DNA of 64,000 bases. Origin: Microbacterium ureisolvens. GTDB taxonomy: Bacteria; Actinomycetota; Actinomycetes; Actinomycetales; Microbacteriaceae. The notes beneath the pieces are model-generated. The model ran no database searches. It saw only the letters and a program-made list of their open reading frames with translations, and was not told where the DNA came from. The stretch covers positions 248,001-312,000 of the forward strand of contig NZ_JAEUAX010000004.1 in NCBI RefSeq assembly GCF_019511645.1, read 5' to 3'. The position numbers and the translations under genes are program-made. Shown here in pieces: positions 1-7,198 of this stretch. Positions within the stretch are counted from its first letter, which is position 1; each line of letters begins with the position of its first letter.

Positions 1-280
1 CTCGTCCGTGAGCGCTACTGCGCCCGATCCTCCTACCCAGAACCCGCAGCCCGGATTCGGGCCGCTCACCCAGACGTGGTGAATGGAGGTACCGCCTCCG
101 ACGACGTCAAACTCTTCGCAGTCGACGACGAATCGGGACTGCTTCGGTCACAAACCAATGGTCTCAGGGAGAAGACCCGACCGATAAGGGACCCAACTTG
201 GGTGCGCCTCTGCTCTTGCGGTGTCACTGTCGGCGGCATGAACGCAACAGCGCAACGGATCGGGTCGGGTCGGAAGTCCC
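1..280. other. Unassigned left-edge region, lower GC
   Basis: I recognise no gene here. The plus strand reads open from the left edge to about 333, so the tail of an upstream gene cannot be excluded, but the peptide matches no family I know. A short perfect palindrome (ACCCAA-C-TTGGGT, 191-203) lies here without a T-run. The sequence is less GC-rich than the rest of the window, as is common around toxin-antitoxin modules. Confidence 0.3.
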
Positions 281-685
281 CTAGGCCGCCACGTACTCCT
301 GCCGGATCGCGCCCCGCGTGGCGATCTCGATGAACCCAAAGTCGTGGTCGGAGTTCAGAATGACAGCGTCGTTGACGACCGCGTACGCCGCAATGAGGCA
401 ATCGAACGCCGCTGCCGCGCGCATGAGCCCGGTGTCCCATAGTGCCTGCTGGACGTCCAGGGCTTGCTGCTCGTCGGGATGCTCCCACGCGGGTAAGAAC
501 TGCTCCATGTCCGCGCGGAGTTCTTGGTACTCCTGCGGGCTCCGGGCCGAATGGCAGTACTCGAGAACTTGCGGCGGGCAGGTGATGATCAGGTGCGTGG
601 GTGAGAGCTCCCGGAGCCTTGTCGCAATCGCTTCGCTCGTTGACGCCTTCTGCCAGATGCTGTTGTCAACGAGGTAGGTCGTCAC
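281..685 (-). CDS. vapC: VapC-type PIN-domain ribonuclease toxin
   Basis: This 134-residue protein has the PIN-domain layout: an N-terminal LVDNS with Asp7, a Glu at about 42 in VLEYC, Asp95 in AFDCLIAAYA and the NSDHDF segment (Asp113/115). These are the expected Mg-binding acidic residues. VapC toxins are site-specific RNases that cut tRNA or rRNA and are neutralised by the VapB partner. The GTG start overlaps the stop of the upstream vapB by 4 bp (GTGA), so the two are translationally coupled. The length is normal for the family. The exact RNA target cannot be read from the sequence. Confidence 0.9.
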   Translation of the reverse strand: MTTYLVDNSIWQKASTSEAIATRLRELSPTHLIITCPPQVLEYCHSARSPQEYQELRADMEQFLPAWEHPDEQQALDVQQALWDTGLMRAAAAFDCLIAAYAVVNDAVILNSDHDFGFIEIATRGAIRQEYVAA

Positions 686-903
686 TGGCCGGCAGTCGCC
701 GTCGCTGGCGGGATCGTCGGCGCGTCGATCTGGTCGGGCTCGAACGTACGGGCGATGATCCGCTCCACGGCCGCCGGCTGGCGACGGACGGCGATGAGAG
801 TGCGCAGGGCGAGATCCACCGTTTCGCGATTGGAGGTCGTGCCGGCGAGCTCTTTCGCTCGGCGCAACTTGTTCGGGTCGATATCGATTGAGGTGACGGT
901 CAT
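682..903 (-). CDS. vapB: VapB-type antitoxin
   Basis: This 73-residue protein has a ribbon-helix-helix N-terminus (MTVTSIDIDPNKL followed by RAKELAGTTSNRETVDLAL), the usual DNA-binding dimer of VapB. The C-terminal tail (from about residue 48) would wrap the toxin. The ATG at 903 was chosen because GGAGGAGGGGGAG lies just upstream. A longer in-frame start at 1092 exists but adds 63 residues with no family likeness. Operon vapB-vapC, probably autorepressed through the AT-rich promoter at 925-941. Confidence 0.88.
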   Translation of the reverse strand: MTVTSIDIDPNKLRRAKELAGTTSNRETVDLALRTLIAVRRQPAAVERIIARTFEPDQIDAPTIPPATATAGQ

Positions 904-924
904 GACTCCCCCTCCTCCGGTTTG

Positions 925-941
925 TATAGAGCAGTATATAG
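925..941 (-). promoter_or_regulatory. Probable vapBC promoter/operator
   Basis: Read on the minus strand, TATACT (933-938) is a good -10 element about 30 bases before the vapB start. TATAGA occurs twice on the plus strand (925-930 and 936-941), a plausible direct-repeat operator for the RHH antitoxin. Inference from position and sequence only. Confidence 0.45.
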
Positions 942-1175
942 ACCGTTGGCCCGACACTGTATCGATCTCAACCACACGAGGGGTCCATCGAGCCAGATGC
1001 GCGAAAAGCTTCCTCCTACTCTCTGCACTGAGCTGCCCCGTCTCCCCCGCGGTGCGCGCGACCGCGCGGTCTTCGACGGGGAGCTCGGCCATCGCCTCGA
1101 GAACGCGCTCCTTCTGTCCGCACGCGGCGAGGATTCGCGCGACGTGCGTGATTGCCTGTCACGCCGCCGACACGG
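942..1175. other. Intergenic stretch, possible gene remnant
   Basis: Between vapB and the CDF exporter no complete gene is recognised. On the minus strand a frame runs on from a stop near 1159 with protein-like composition (ARILAACGQKERVLEAMAEL), which could be the eroded tail of a regulator. No start codon and no family match are visible. Confidence 0.25.
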
Positions 1176-2225
1176 TCATTCTTCGTTCGTGGTGGGGGCG
1201 TGTCGCACGCTGACAATGAATTCGTCCAGATTCGGCAGGTGGGCTCGGACACTGCGCTCTACGTCGCCTGCGGCGACCTGTGCGGGCCGGGCCGTGGTGA
1301 CGATCGCGTCGCCTTCGAGGCGGTGCCCCACCCACCGCAGCCGCACACGGTCGACGCGCCGGATGCCGTCGACATGCTCGATGGCGTGCTCGACCCGCTC
1401 GACGAGCTGCGGCTCGACGCCATCCAGAAGGCGGCGGCCGATGCTGCGGACGGTGCCGATCAGCAGCACGAAGATCGCGGCGGAGATCACCAGGCCCACG
1501 ATGGGGTCCGCCAGCGGGAAGCCGGCCAGAACCCCGAGCCCGCCGAGAACGACGGCGAGGGAGGTGAACCCGTCGGTGCGGGCGTGCACTCCGTCGGCCA
1601 CCAACGCGGCCGATCCGATCCGCTGCCCGACCCGGATCCGGTAGATCGCGACGGCCTCGTTGCCGAGGAACCCGATCACACCCGCCGCGATCACCCAGCC
1701 GATGTTCTCCAAGGGCTGGGGATGCAGGATGCGGTCGATCGATTGCCACCCCGCGACCACCGCCGACAGGGCGACGACGAAGACGATGAACAGGCCGGCG
1801 AGGTCTTCCGCGCGGCCGAAGCCATAGGTGTATCGGCGGGTCGCAGCCCGCCGGCCGAGCACGAACGCGATCCACAGCGGGACCGCCGTCAGCGCGTCGG
1901 AGAAGTTGTGGACCGTGTCTGCCAGCAGCGCGACGGATCCACTGAAGGTCACCACGGCCGCCTGCAGCAGCGTGGTGATCAAGAGGATCACCAGGCTCAC
2001 CTTCAATGCCCGGATGCCGGCGCCGTGCGCCTCCAGAGCGTCGTCGATGGAGTCTGCCGCGTCATGGGAGTGCGGGACGAACAGTCCGTAGAGCAAGCCT
2101 TTCAGCCCAGTCGGATGCTCGTGGTCGTGGTCGTGGTGGTGGTCGTGCCCGTGCTGGTGGTCATGACGGTGGTGATCGTGCCGGCGCTCATGATCGTGGG
2201 CCGCGTGGGAGTGAGCGCTCGTCAT
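1176..2225 (-). CDS. Cation diffusion facilitator (zinc-type) exporter
   Basis: This 349-residue CDF protein should expel Zn2+ (or Co/Ni/Cd) from the cytoplasm in exchange for protons. The first ~40 residues are extremely His/Asp-rich, a typical metal-buffering tail. About six membrane segments follow. The metal-site motifs are visible as LLADTVHNFSDAL (HxxxD, about residues 100-112) and LVADGVHARTDGF (HxxxD) in later helices, and the C-terminal cytoplasmic domain runs from about residue 270. The ATG overlaps the stop of the upstream ArsR gene by 4 bp, so sensor and exporter form one metal-responsive operon. The exact metal is inferred from the His-rich tail. Confidence 0.9.
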   Translation of the reverse strand: MTSAHSHAAHDHERRHDHHRHDHQHGHDHHHDHDHEHPTGLKGLLYGLFVPHSHDAADSIDDALEAHGAGIRALKVSLVILLITTLLQAAVVTFSGSVALLADTVHNFSDALTAVPLWIAFVLGRRAATRRYTYGFGRAEDLAGLFIVFVVALSAVVAGWQSIDRILHPQPLENIGWVIAAGVIGFLGNEAVAIYRIRVGQRIGSAALVADGVHARTDGFTSLAVVLGGLGVLAGFPLADPIVGLVISAAIFVLLIGTVRSIGRRLLDGVEPQLVERVEHAIEHVDGIRRVDRVRLRWVGHRLEGDAIVTTARPAQVAAGDVERSVRAHLPNLDEFIVSVRHAPTTNEE

Positions 2226-2590
2226 TCCGCGACCGCCTGATCGGCCTGGTGATGACGCGGAACGCCGCCCAGGGAGTGCTCCGCCTGGAAGATCGCATCA
2301 GCGACCAGACGCGAGGCGTGCTCGTTCTCCAGGCGATAGAACACCTTCTGGCCCTCCTGGCGAGTCGCCACGATCCGCGCCAGCCGCAGTTTCGCCAGGT
2401 GCTGCGACACTCCGGCAGGAGACTTGTCGACGATGTCGGCAAGACGGTTCACCGGAAGCTCACCGGCATCGCGAAGCGCCATGACGATCCGCACGCGCGT
2501 CGCGTCCGCGAGCATCGAGAACACCTCAACCGCGAGCTCGACATACGGGCTGTCCGTCGAGTATCCACATGCTCGCGTATCTGCACTCAT
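2222..2590 (-). CDS. ArsR/SmtB-family metal-sensing repressor
   Basis: This 122-residue winged-helix repressor has the core LPVNRLADIVDKSPAGVSQH followed by LAKLRLARIVATRQEGQKVF. The C-terminal helix DAIFQAEHSLGG resembles the alpha-5 metal site of NmtR/KmtR/SmtB proteins, and a His pair follows near the end (PRHHQADQ). It probably represses its own operon and releases DNA on binding Zn, Ni or Co. No ribosome-binding site precedes the ATG. Instead TAGTAT lies 6 bases upstream, so the mRNA is probably leaderless. Coupled (ATGA) to the CDF exporter gene. Confidence 0.88.
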   Translation of the reverse strand: MSADTRACGYSTDSPYVELAVEVFSMLADATRVRIVMALRDAGELPVNRLADIVDKSPAGVSQHLAKLRLARIVATRQEGQKVFYRLENEHASRLVADAIFQAEHSLGGVPRHHQADQAVAE

Positions 2591-2602
2591 ACGCAGATAC
2601 TA
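2577..2602 (-). promoter_or_regulatory. ArsR operator overlapping leaderless promoter
   Basis: A perfect 8-bp inverted repeat, GTATCTGC at 2577-2584 and GCAGATAC at 2593-2600, is centred on the arsR start codon. The minus-strand -10 hexamer TAGTAT (2597-2602) ends 6 bases before the ATG. A repressor dimer bound here would cover both the -10 element and the transcription start. Seen in sequence; the regulatory role is inferred from the family. Confidence 0.65.
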
Positions 2603-2648
2603 ACGGATCGCCGAAGTGGATACCCAGCGGAACGCGAGAAGATGCCGT

Positions 2649-3227
2649 GTGACCTCTTCGACGACCAGACCTGGGTCGGGCCGCGATCGCGTGGTGCTGA
2701 TCGTCGCCTTCGCGGTGTACCTGGTGCTCCTGACGTGGGTGGTGCTGTGGAAGCTCGAGATGCCATGGATCGGTGACGCCGCAGGGCTTGCGCGGCCCCT
2801 GAAGCTCGTGCCGTTCGTGCCGAGCGGAGATGCGGGGGCGAGCAGCCCCGCCGAGATGGTGATCAATCTCGCGCTCTTCGTGCCGTTCGGGCTGTTCGTG
2901 GGAGCACTCGCTCCGGGCTGGTCGTGGTGGAAGGCGGGTGTCGTCGCGCTGGGCGCGAGCCTGCTGCTGGAGATGGCCCAACACGTCATCTCGACCGGCA
3001 GCTTCGACACCACCGATCTCATCGTCAACACGGTGGGGGCCCTCGTCGGATGGGTCATCTTCCTCGCCGTTCACCGGCGAGCCGGCGACCGCACGCCCAT
3101 GGTCATGACACGCATCTGCGCGATCGCCTGTGCGCTCGCACTCGCCGCCGTGGTCGCATTCGTGCTCTCGCCGCTCGACTACGGCCCGCAGCGCGATGTC
3201 GTGGTGGAGCGTTCAGCCCAGCGGTGA
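2649..3227 (+). CDS. VanZ-family membrane protein
   Basis: About 192 residues with four or five hydrophobic segments and the VanZ-like pattern LKLVPFVPSG, MVINLALFVPFGLFVGAL, LLLEMAQHVISTGSFDTTDL and LIVNTVGALVGW. The conserved Asp/Asn-bearing helices are intact. VanZ-like proteins are associated with glycopeptide tolerance or envelope roles, but the reaction is unknown for most members. The GTG at 2649 was chosen because GAGAAG lies about 7 bases upstream. An earlier GTG at 2616 is possible but would crowd the divergent arsR promoter. Confidence 0.8.
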   Translation: MTSSTTRPGSGRDRVVLIVAFAVYLVLLTWVVLWKLEMPWIGDAAGLARPLKLVPFVPSGDAGASSPAEMVINLALFVPFGLFVGALAPGWSWWKAGVVALGASLLLEMAQHVISTGSFDTTDLIVNTVGALVGWVIFLAVHRRAGDRTPMVMTRICAIACALALAAVVAFVLSPLDYGPQRDVVVERSAQR

Positions 3228-3421
3228 TGAGCCGCACAGCGCGCTCCGCGCAGTACTGGGCCGGCGCCGTGTGCGCGGCCCGGGGAGGATCGCTGCGCGA
3301 CGCGGTCTGACCGGAACGCTTTCCTCGTCGACACGAGGCTGTCAAGCCCTTTCCTCGGCGTCGCGCACAGACGCAGTCTGTGACCATCACGTGACGCTCG
3401 CCCGCATGAGAGGAGCAGGAG
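3228..3421. promoter_or_regulatory. Intergenic region with TGTCAAG element
   Basis: Non-coding region before the 41-residue membrane peptide. It holds a TGTCAAG word (3340-3346), found again upstream of two neighbouring genes, two copies of CTTTCCTCG, and a strong ribosome-binding site (AGGAGCAGGAG) directly before 3422. No clear -10 was identified. Confidence 0.35.
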
Positions 3422-3547
3422 ATGGTCGATTTCACGCCTGAGGAGGAGGGTCCACGCCGCGGCGAGGTCGCCGTGTTCTGGTGCTGGATCGCCCTGCTCG
3501 CCGGGGGTCTCGGGTACATGATCGCCGTGCCGCTGATGGGACGGTGA
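3422..3547 (+). CDS. Small single-pass membrane protein (41 aa)
   Basis: A short gene with an excellent ribosome-binding site (AGGAGCAGGAG before the ATG). The first 15 residues are acidic and hydrophilic, followed by one membrane helix (VAVFWCWIALLAGGLGYMIA) and a short tail ending MGR. Its stop is two bases before the ATG of the DUF6766 gene, so the two are co-translated. I recognise no family. It could be a subunit or leader peptide for the downstream membrane protein. Confidence 0.65.
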   Translation: MVDFTPEEEGPRRGEVAVFWCWIALLAGGLGYMIAVPLMGR

Positions 3548-3549
3548 CC

Positions 3550-4224
3550 ATGCGCTCCATCCGCGATAACGCACTGAGCCTGGCGTTCGGCCTGCTGTTC
3601 GTCCTCGCTCTCGCCGGGCAGTCCATTGCAGGCTTCTTCGAGAACAACGAGCGTCTCCACGAGCATGGCCTTCCGACGCTGAATTTCGGCGCCTTCGTGA
3701 CGTCCTCGGAGTTCGTGGTGGATGTGGCTGAGAACTGGCAGTCCGAGTTCCTCCAGTTCTTCCTCTTCATCGCCGCGACCATCTGGCTGGTTCAGCGAGG
3801 CTCCCCCGAGTCCAAGAAGCCCGGCGACGAGGGACCCGACACCGACGAGGAGCAGCTCGTCGCCGAGCACGCACGGCCCGATTCCCCTGCGTGGGCGCGG
3901 GCTCGCGGCATCCGTCTCACGATCTTCTCCAATTCGCTGCTGCTCGTGATGGGGGCCGTCTTCGTGCTGTCGTGGCTGGCACAGTCCCTCGCCGGCACCG
4001 TCGTGATGAACGCGGAAAACGCCGAACACGGTCAGCCCGCCATCACCTGGGCCGACTACCTCGTCACCCCGGACTTCTGGAACCGGACCCTTCAGAACTG
4101 GCAATCCGAATTCCTCGCCGTGGGGGCGATGATCGCGCTGTCGATCTTCCTCCGCCAGCGTGGTTCAAGCGAGTCCAAGCCGGTCGGGGCGCCGCACCAC
4201 CAGACGTCGGTGTCGAGCGATTGA
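3550..4224 (+). CDS. DUF6766-type membrane protein, duplicated domain
   Basis: A 224-residue integral membrane protein built from two similar halves. Each half has a helix (LLFVLALAGQSIAG; AVFVLSWLAQSLAG), an ENAEHG/NNERLHEHG-like loop, an ENWQSEFLQFF / QNWQSEFLAVG motif, a second helix and an R-G-S-x-E-S-K end. This matches my memory of DUF6766; function unknown. The ATG at 3550 follows the 41-residue gene by two bases. The internal duplication probably gives a pseudo-twofold four-helix protein. Confidence 0.75.
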   Translation: MRSIRDNALSLAFGLLFVLALAGQSIAGFFENNERLHEHGLPTLNFGAFVTSSEFVVDVAENWQSEFLQFFLFIAATIWLVQRGSPESKKPGDEGPDTDEEQLVAEHARPDSPAWARARGIRLTIFSNSLLLVMGAVFVLSWLAQSLAGTVVMNAENAEHGQPAITWADYLVTPDFWNRTLQNWQSEFLAVGAMIALSIFLRQRGSSESKPVGAPHHQTSVSSD

Positions 4225-4381
4225 AAGGCCTTGAGCCGCCGACCCCGCATCTGCGCGGCATCCTGTCAAGGGCTGGGAGACAACCTGCCCGGAGAGGATC
4301 ATCGGGAGTGGAGCTGATCGACGACCCCCCTGTTGCGCCCCCAGCGCTTCGTTCGGCGGCATCTCCGCCCGGAGGCCCATC
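4225..4381. promoter_or_regulatory. Leader region before DUF7882 gene
   Basis: Non-coding spacer carrying a second TGTCAAG word (4264-4270) 112 bases before the next start, and a purine-rich GGAGG just before the ATG at 4382. A stretch near 4225-4250 looks like a tRNA T-arm read backwards, but its stem does not pair. Confidence 0.3.
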
Positions 4382-4729
4382 ATGGGCAAGCTGATCTACG
4401 AAGGGACCGTGAAGGTCGACTTCGACGACCGGACGCTCGCTCACCTGCAACTCGTGATCGGCACGAAGCTGCGGCGAGGCGAGGCGTTCCACTTCACGTG
4501 GCGCGACGATGCCAGCATCGGTGACGGACGCACCACCGTCTGGGTGCACCCGCGGTGCGCCCTTGTGTACAAGTTCTACGGAAGCCGGAAACCGCAGTTG
4601 AACCCGGCCTGGATCGATGCGCTCGCCTATACCGCGAACTCGTCGACAGGGCTGTACTTGGTGCCGGAGCCGGCGATGCCGGCGCCGCTCAACAACCACG
4701 ACCAGGCGGGGCACGAAGTCGCTGAATAA
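4382..4729 (+). CDS. DUF7882 family protein
   Basis: A 115-residue protein beginning MGKLIYEGTVKVDFDDRTLA and continuing HLQLVIGTKLRRGEAFHF, TTVWVHPRCALVYKFYGSR, LNPAWIDALAYTANSSTGL and YLVPEP. This set is characteristic of a small family abundant in Microbacteriaceae, often several copies per genome, and frequently misannotated as ATP-dependent DNA ligase. No ligase motif is present. Function unknown. Preceded by a good GGAGG. Stand-alone gene. Confidence 0.85.
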   Translation: MGKLIYEGTVKVDFDDRTLAHLQLVIGTKLRRGEAFHFTWRDDASIGDGRTTVWVHPRCALVYKFYGSRKPQLNPAWIDALAYTANSSTGLYLVPEPAMPAPLNNHDQAGHEVAE

Positions 4730-4858
4730 GTGACGGGCGGAGTCCGGCACGGGGCGCGACCGCGGCGCTGGCTAGACCGCTCGCGTGCGCTTGTCAAGAC
4801 GATAGGCGTCAGACGCCCCGCGGGCCTGGGATGGAGGCTGACGGCGACGGGAGCGGCG

Positions 4859-5122
4859 ATGAAGAGGATCGACATCTACTACGGCGGCGATCACTACAGC
4901 GTCGGAGGGCGCCGCCTGGAAGACCTGCGCGACGAGGTGGAAGCCGGTCTCGCCGGAGGCGTGCACTGGTTGGAGGTCAACGACGGAGAGGGCATGATGC
5001 GCACGGCGCACCTGCTCGTGACGCCGGGGGTGCCTCTGGCGATCGTGCCCATTCCCGAGGAGTCGCCGTCCCCCGCCGCAGACGAGATCTGGGCGGACGG
5101 CGGGGCGCCTGTCGCCGACTGA
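4859..5122 (+). CDS. Hypothetical 87-residue protein
   Basis: A small acidic soluble protein beginning MKRIDIYYGGDHYSVGGRRL, with a predicted beta-alpha-beta N-terminal part and an acidic tail ending WADGGAPVAD. I do not recognise the family with certainty. The ATG at 4859 was preferred over an upstream in-frame start at 4730 because the added 43 residues are Arg-rich and unlike protein. A TGTCAAG word lies at 4792-4798, 61 bases upstream, as before two neighbouring genes. Confidence 0.6.
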   Translation: MKRIDIYYGGDHYSVGGRRLEDLRDEVEAGLAGGVHWLEVNDGEGMMRTAHLLVTPGVPLAIVPIPEESPSPAADEIWADGGAPVAD

Positions 5123-5135
5123 CGGATGCTGCGCC

Positions 5136-6125
5136 TCAGGCGCCCGCCGACGACGCGTGGTGCTTCGCCGGCTCGGCTTCGTCGGGGAGCGACGGAGTCG
5201 GGATGACGACGACGTCCTGCACCTTCCAGTCGAGCCGCGCGATGGCGCTGCGAGCCTCTTCGATCTGCTCGAGCCGCACCTCGTCGCCGCGCGGGACGAC
5301 GAACACCTCGACGTGGAACACCTGGCCCATATCGCGCATGCGGACCGCGGTCTCGCGCACCCACCCGAACTCCTCGACACGGTCGGCGATGCGGGCGATG
5401 AGCGGATGCGGACGTGCGTCGTCTTCGGTGCGCGCGCGCTGGTCGATGAGGTCGCGGATGGCGCCGCGACTGTTGCGCCAGCCGTCCCACATGATGCCGA
5501 GCGATATGAACAGCGCCGCGACACCGTCGAGCCACCACAGCCCGATGCCGACGCCGAGCACGCCGACGATCGAGGCCACCGTGGAGGTCCAGTCGGCCTT
5601 GGCCATGTCGGCGTCGGCGTACAGCACCTTGTTGTGCAGTTTCGGCGCCAGCTTCGCCTTCGCGTGCCCGTAGAAGAACGGGCCGATCACGATCACGCTC
5701 ATGACGGCCACCATGAACCAGCCGAGCCAGATCGTCTGCCCGAACAGGTACACGGTTCCGATCGAGGGATGGTCGGCGCGCACGAGCCCGCTGATCGCCT
5801 CGTAGGCGAGATTGCCACCCACCGCGAGCAGCGCGACGCCGGCGACGAGGTGCCCCACCCCCATCACGCGGTGGTGCCCGAACGGGAAGGCCCGAGTGGG
5901 AGGACGCCGGATGAACAGCAGGGCGACCAGGAAGGAGATCTGCGGGATCAGCGACAGCATGTCCTCGATCCACGCGGTCTTCATCGCCTGCGAGCCGCCG
6001 ACCACGAGCGCGATGAGCGCAATGGTGACCAGCGTGTACCCGATGGTGAACCACTCCCACCGGATCGCACTGCGCAGGGCCTTCTGCTGCTCAGCAGGAA
6101 GGTCGGTGCGTCCCATCTTCTTCAT
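5136..6125 (-). CDS. Cation diffusion facilitator family transporter
   Basis: A 329-residue CDF protein, the second in this window but of a different subtype: no His-rich tail. About six membrane helices are present. HRVMGVGHLVAGVALLAVGG lies in an early helix. DADMAKADWTS carries the DxxxxD-type second metal motif. A C-terminal cytoplasmic domain (residues ~215-315) contains GQVFHVEVFVVPRG. The likely substrate is a divalent metal (Fe, Zn or Mn), not resolved from sequence. The ATG at 6125 follows GGGAGGTG and overlaps the stop of the lipoprotein gene by 4 bp, linking the two. Confidence 0.85.
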   Translation of the reverse strand: MKKMGRTDLPAEQQKALRSAIRWEWFTIGYTLVTIALIALVVGGSQAMKTAWIEDMLSLIPQISFLVALLFIRRPPTRAFPFGHHRVMGVGHLVAGVALLAVGGNLAYEAISGLVRADHPSIGTVYLFGQTIWLGWFMVAVMSVIVIGPFFYGHAKAKLAPKLHNKVLYADADMAKADWTSTVASIVGVLGVGIGLWWLDGVAALFISLGIMWDGWRNSRGAIRDLIDQRARTEDDARPHPLIARIADRVEEFGWVRETAVRMRDMGQVFHVEVFVVPRGDEVRLEQIEEARSAIARLDWKVQDVVVIPTPSLPDEAEPAKHHASSAGA

Positions 6126-6592
6126 CGCGCCACCTCCCGATCGAGGTAGCCCTCCAGGGCGGCGAGCCACGCGTTCTCACCCAGCGGTGCGAACAGCACC
6201 ACAGGACCGCGGGCGCCGGGGATCGAGTCGTACGACCGGGTGACGGCGACGCGGGTCGACCACGGCGTCGCGTCGGTCATGCCGCCGATCGCGAGATCGA
6301 GGGCGCCGGTCTCGAGCCCGTCGACGAGGTCCTCCTCGCTTCCGATGGTCCACGTGACCTCGGCGTCGACGGACGCGGCGAAATCGTCGACGATCTCGGC
6401 AAGCGAACCGCCGACGCCCGTCCCGTCGATGATCACGAGCCCCCCGGACGGCGACGCACCGACGCGCAGCTCGCCGCCGCGCACCCGATCGAGCGTGCCC
6501 TGCGGATCGCTCGGCACCGTGATGCCGCAACCCGCGACGCACAGTGACAGCACCAGCAGGGGCACGCTCCACACGCGTCGCCACCGGCCCAT
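6122..6592 (-). CDS. Lipoprotein with solute-binding-like fold
   Basis: A 156-residue exported lipoprotein. The signal peptide MGRWRRVWSVPLLVLSLCVA ends in a lipobox VAGC. The mature part resembles one lobe of a family-3 solute-binding protein: GELRVGASPSGGLVIIDGTG, VGGSLAEIVDDFAA, then GALDLAIGGMTDATPWSTRV. It is shorter than a full bilobed binding protein (about 250 residues), so it may be a single-lobe sensor-like protein. It shares a 4-bp overlap with the downstream CDF exporter, an uncommon pairing. Start context GAGACT-CTGCGC-ATG suggests a leaderless mRNA. Confidence 0.7.
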   Translation of the reverse strand: MGRWRRVWSVPLLVLSLCVAGCGITVPSDPQGTLDRVRGGELRVGASPSGGLVIIDGTGVGGSLAEIVDDFAASVDAEVTWTIGSEEDLVDGLETGALDLAIGGMTDATPWSTRVAVTRSYDSIPGARGPVVLFAPLGENAWLAALEGYLDREVAR

Positions 6593-6694
6593 GCGCAGAG
6601 TCTCGCGCGCGTGGAGGGTGGTCGGGACCGCCTTGACCCTCCCGGGCCCGCCTGCTAGGCGGAGAAACTCAGACCTCGAGGTCCGCGGACCCGC

Positions 6695-7158
6695 TTACGG
6701 CAGGACGATCTGGAAGTCCGGATCACCCTGGTCCAGGACGCCGAGGATCTGCTTCAGCACGTCGATGTCGCCGCGAACGTCGATGCCGTCCGAGTCCGTG
6801 CCGCCTCCGGCGAGCTGGATCAGCCGCGACTTCGACAGCGTCAGCTGCAGCGGCGTGGCCGGGTCGGCGTCGCGCTCGACGTACACCAGGACGCCGTTGC
6901 GCAGCATCAGGTGGCGGCGAGCTTGGACTGCCGCCAGAGGCTCGGGTTCACCGACTCGGGCGCCTCGCCCTGCACGAAGTCGTAGGTCGAGGCATCCCAC
7001 ACCACCTCGCCCTTGTCGTTGCGGATCTGCGGATCATCGAGCGTCCCGATGAATCCACGGTCCGCGGCGGCGAAGTCGTCGGTGTCGTCGAACGGCAGCG
7101 CCGCGAGGGCTGCGGCGTGCGCCGCCCGAATCGATGCTTCCGGTTCCCGCTGCTGCAT
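6695..7158 (-). pseudogene. Alkylsulfatase remnant with large internal deletion
   Basis: Two adjacent frames are the two ends of one gene. Positions 7158-6907 encode an alkylsulfatase N-terminus (PFDDTDDFAAADRGFIGTL, VVWDASTYDFVQGEAP, SVNPSLWRQSKLAA). Positions 6907-6695 encode the end of the C-terminal SCP2-like domain (MLRNGVLVYVERD, IDVRGDIDVLKQILGVLDQ, DPDFQIVLP). The whole metallo-beta-lactamase core and its zinc-binding HxHxDH motif, several hundred residues, are missing. The junction also shifts frame, creating a TGATG stop/start overlap at 6909-6905. Secondary-alkyl or linear-alkyl sulfatases release sulfate from sulfate esters; this copy cannot. It lies directly before a SulP anion transporter gene. 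Confidence 0.8.
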
Positions 7159-7198
7159 GACTTCGTTCCCTTCGTCCCGGCCCCGTCGGCCGTGGTCT

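Noticed and set aside
85..99. GGAGGTACCGCCTCC palindrome as a terminator
   Set aside because: Short stem, no recognised gene ends beside it.
1016..1252. Small Arg-rich frame overlapping the end of the CDF gene
   Set aside because: Composition is that of a shadow frame in high-GC DNA; no ribosome-binding site or family.
4225..4260. tRNA-like T-arm read in reverse (GLEPPT-type translation)
   Set aside because: The stem bases do not pair (CGGCG against GCCTT), the T-loop lacks TTC, and no acceptor or anticodon arm can be drawn nearby.
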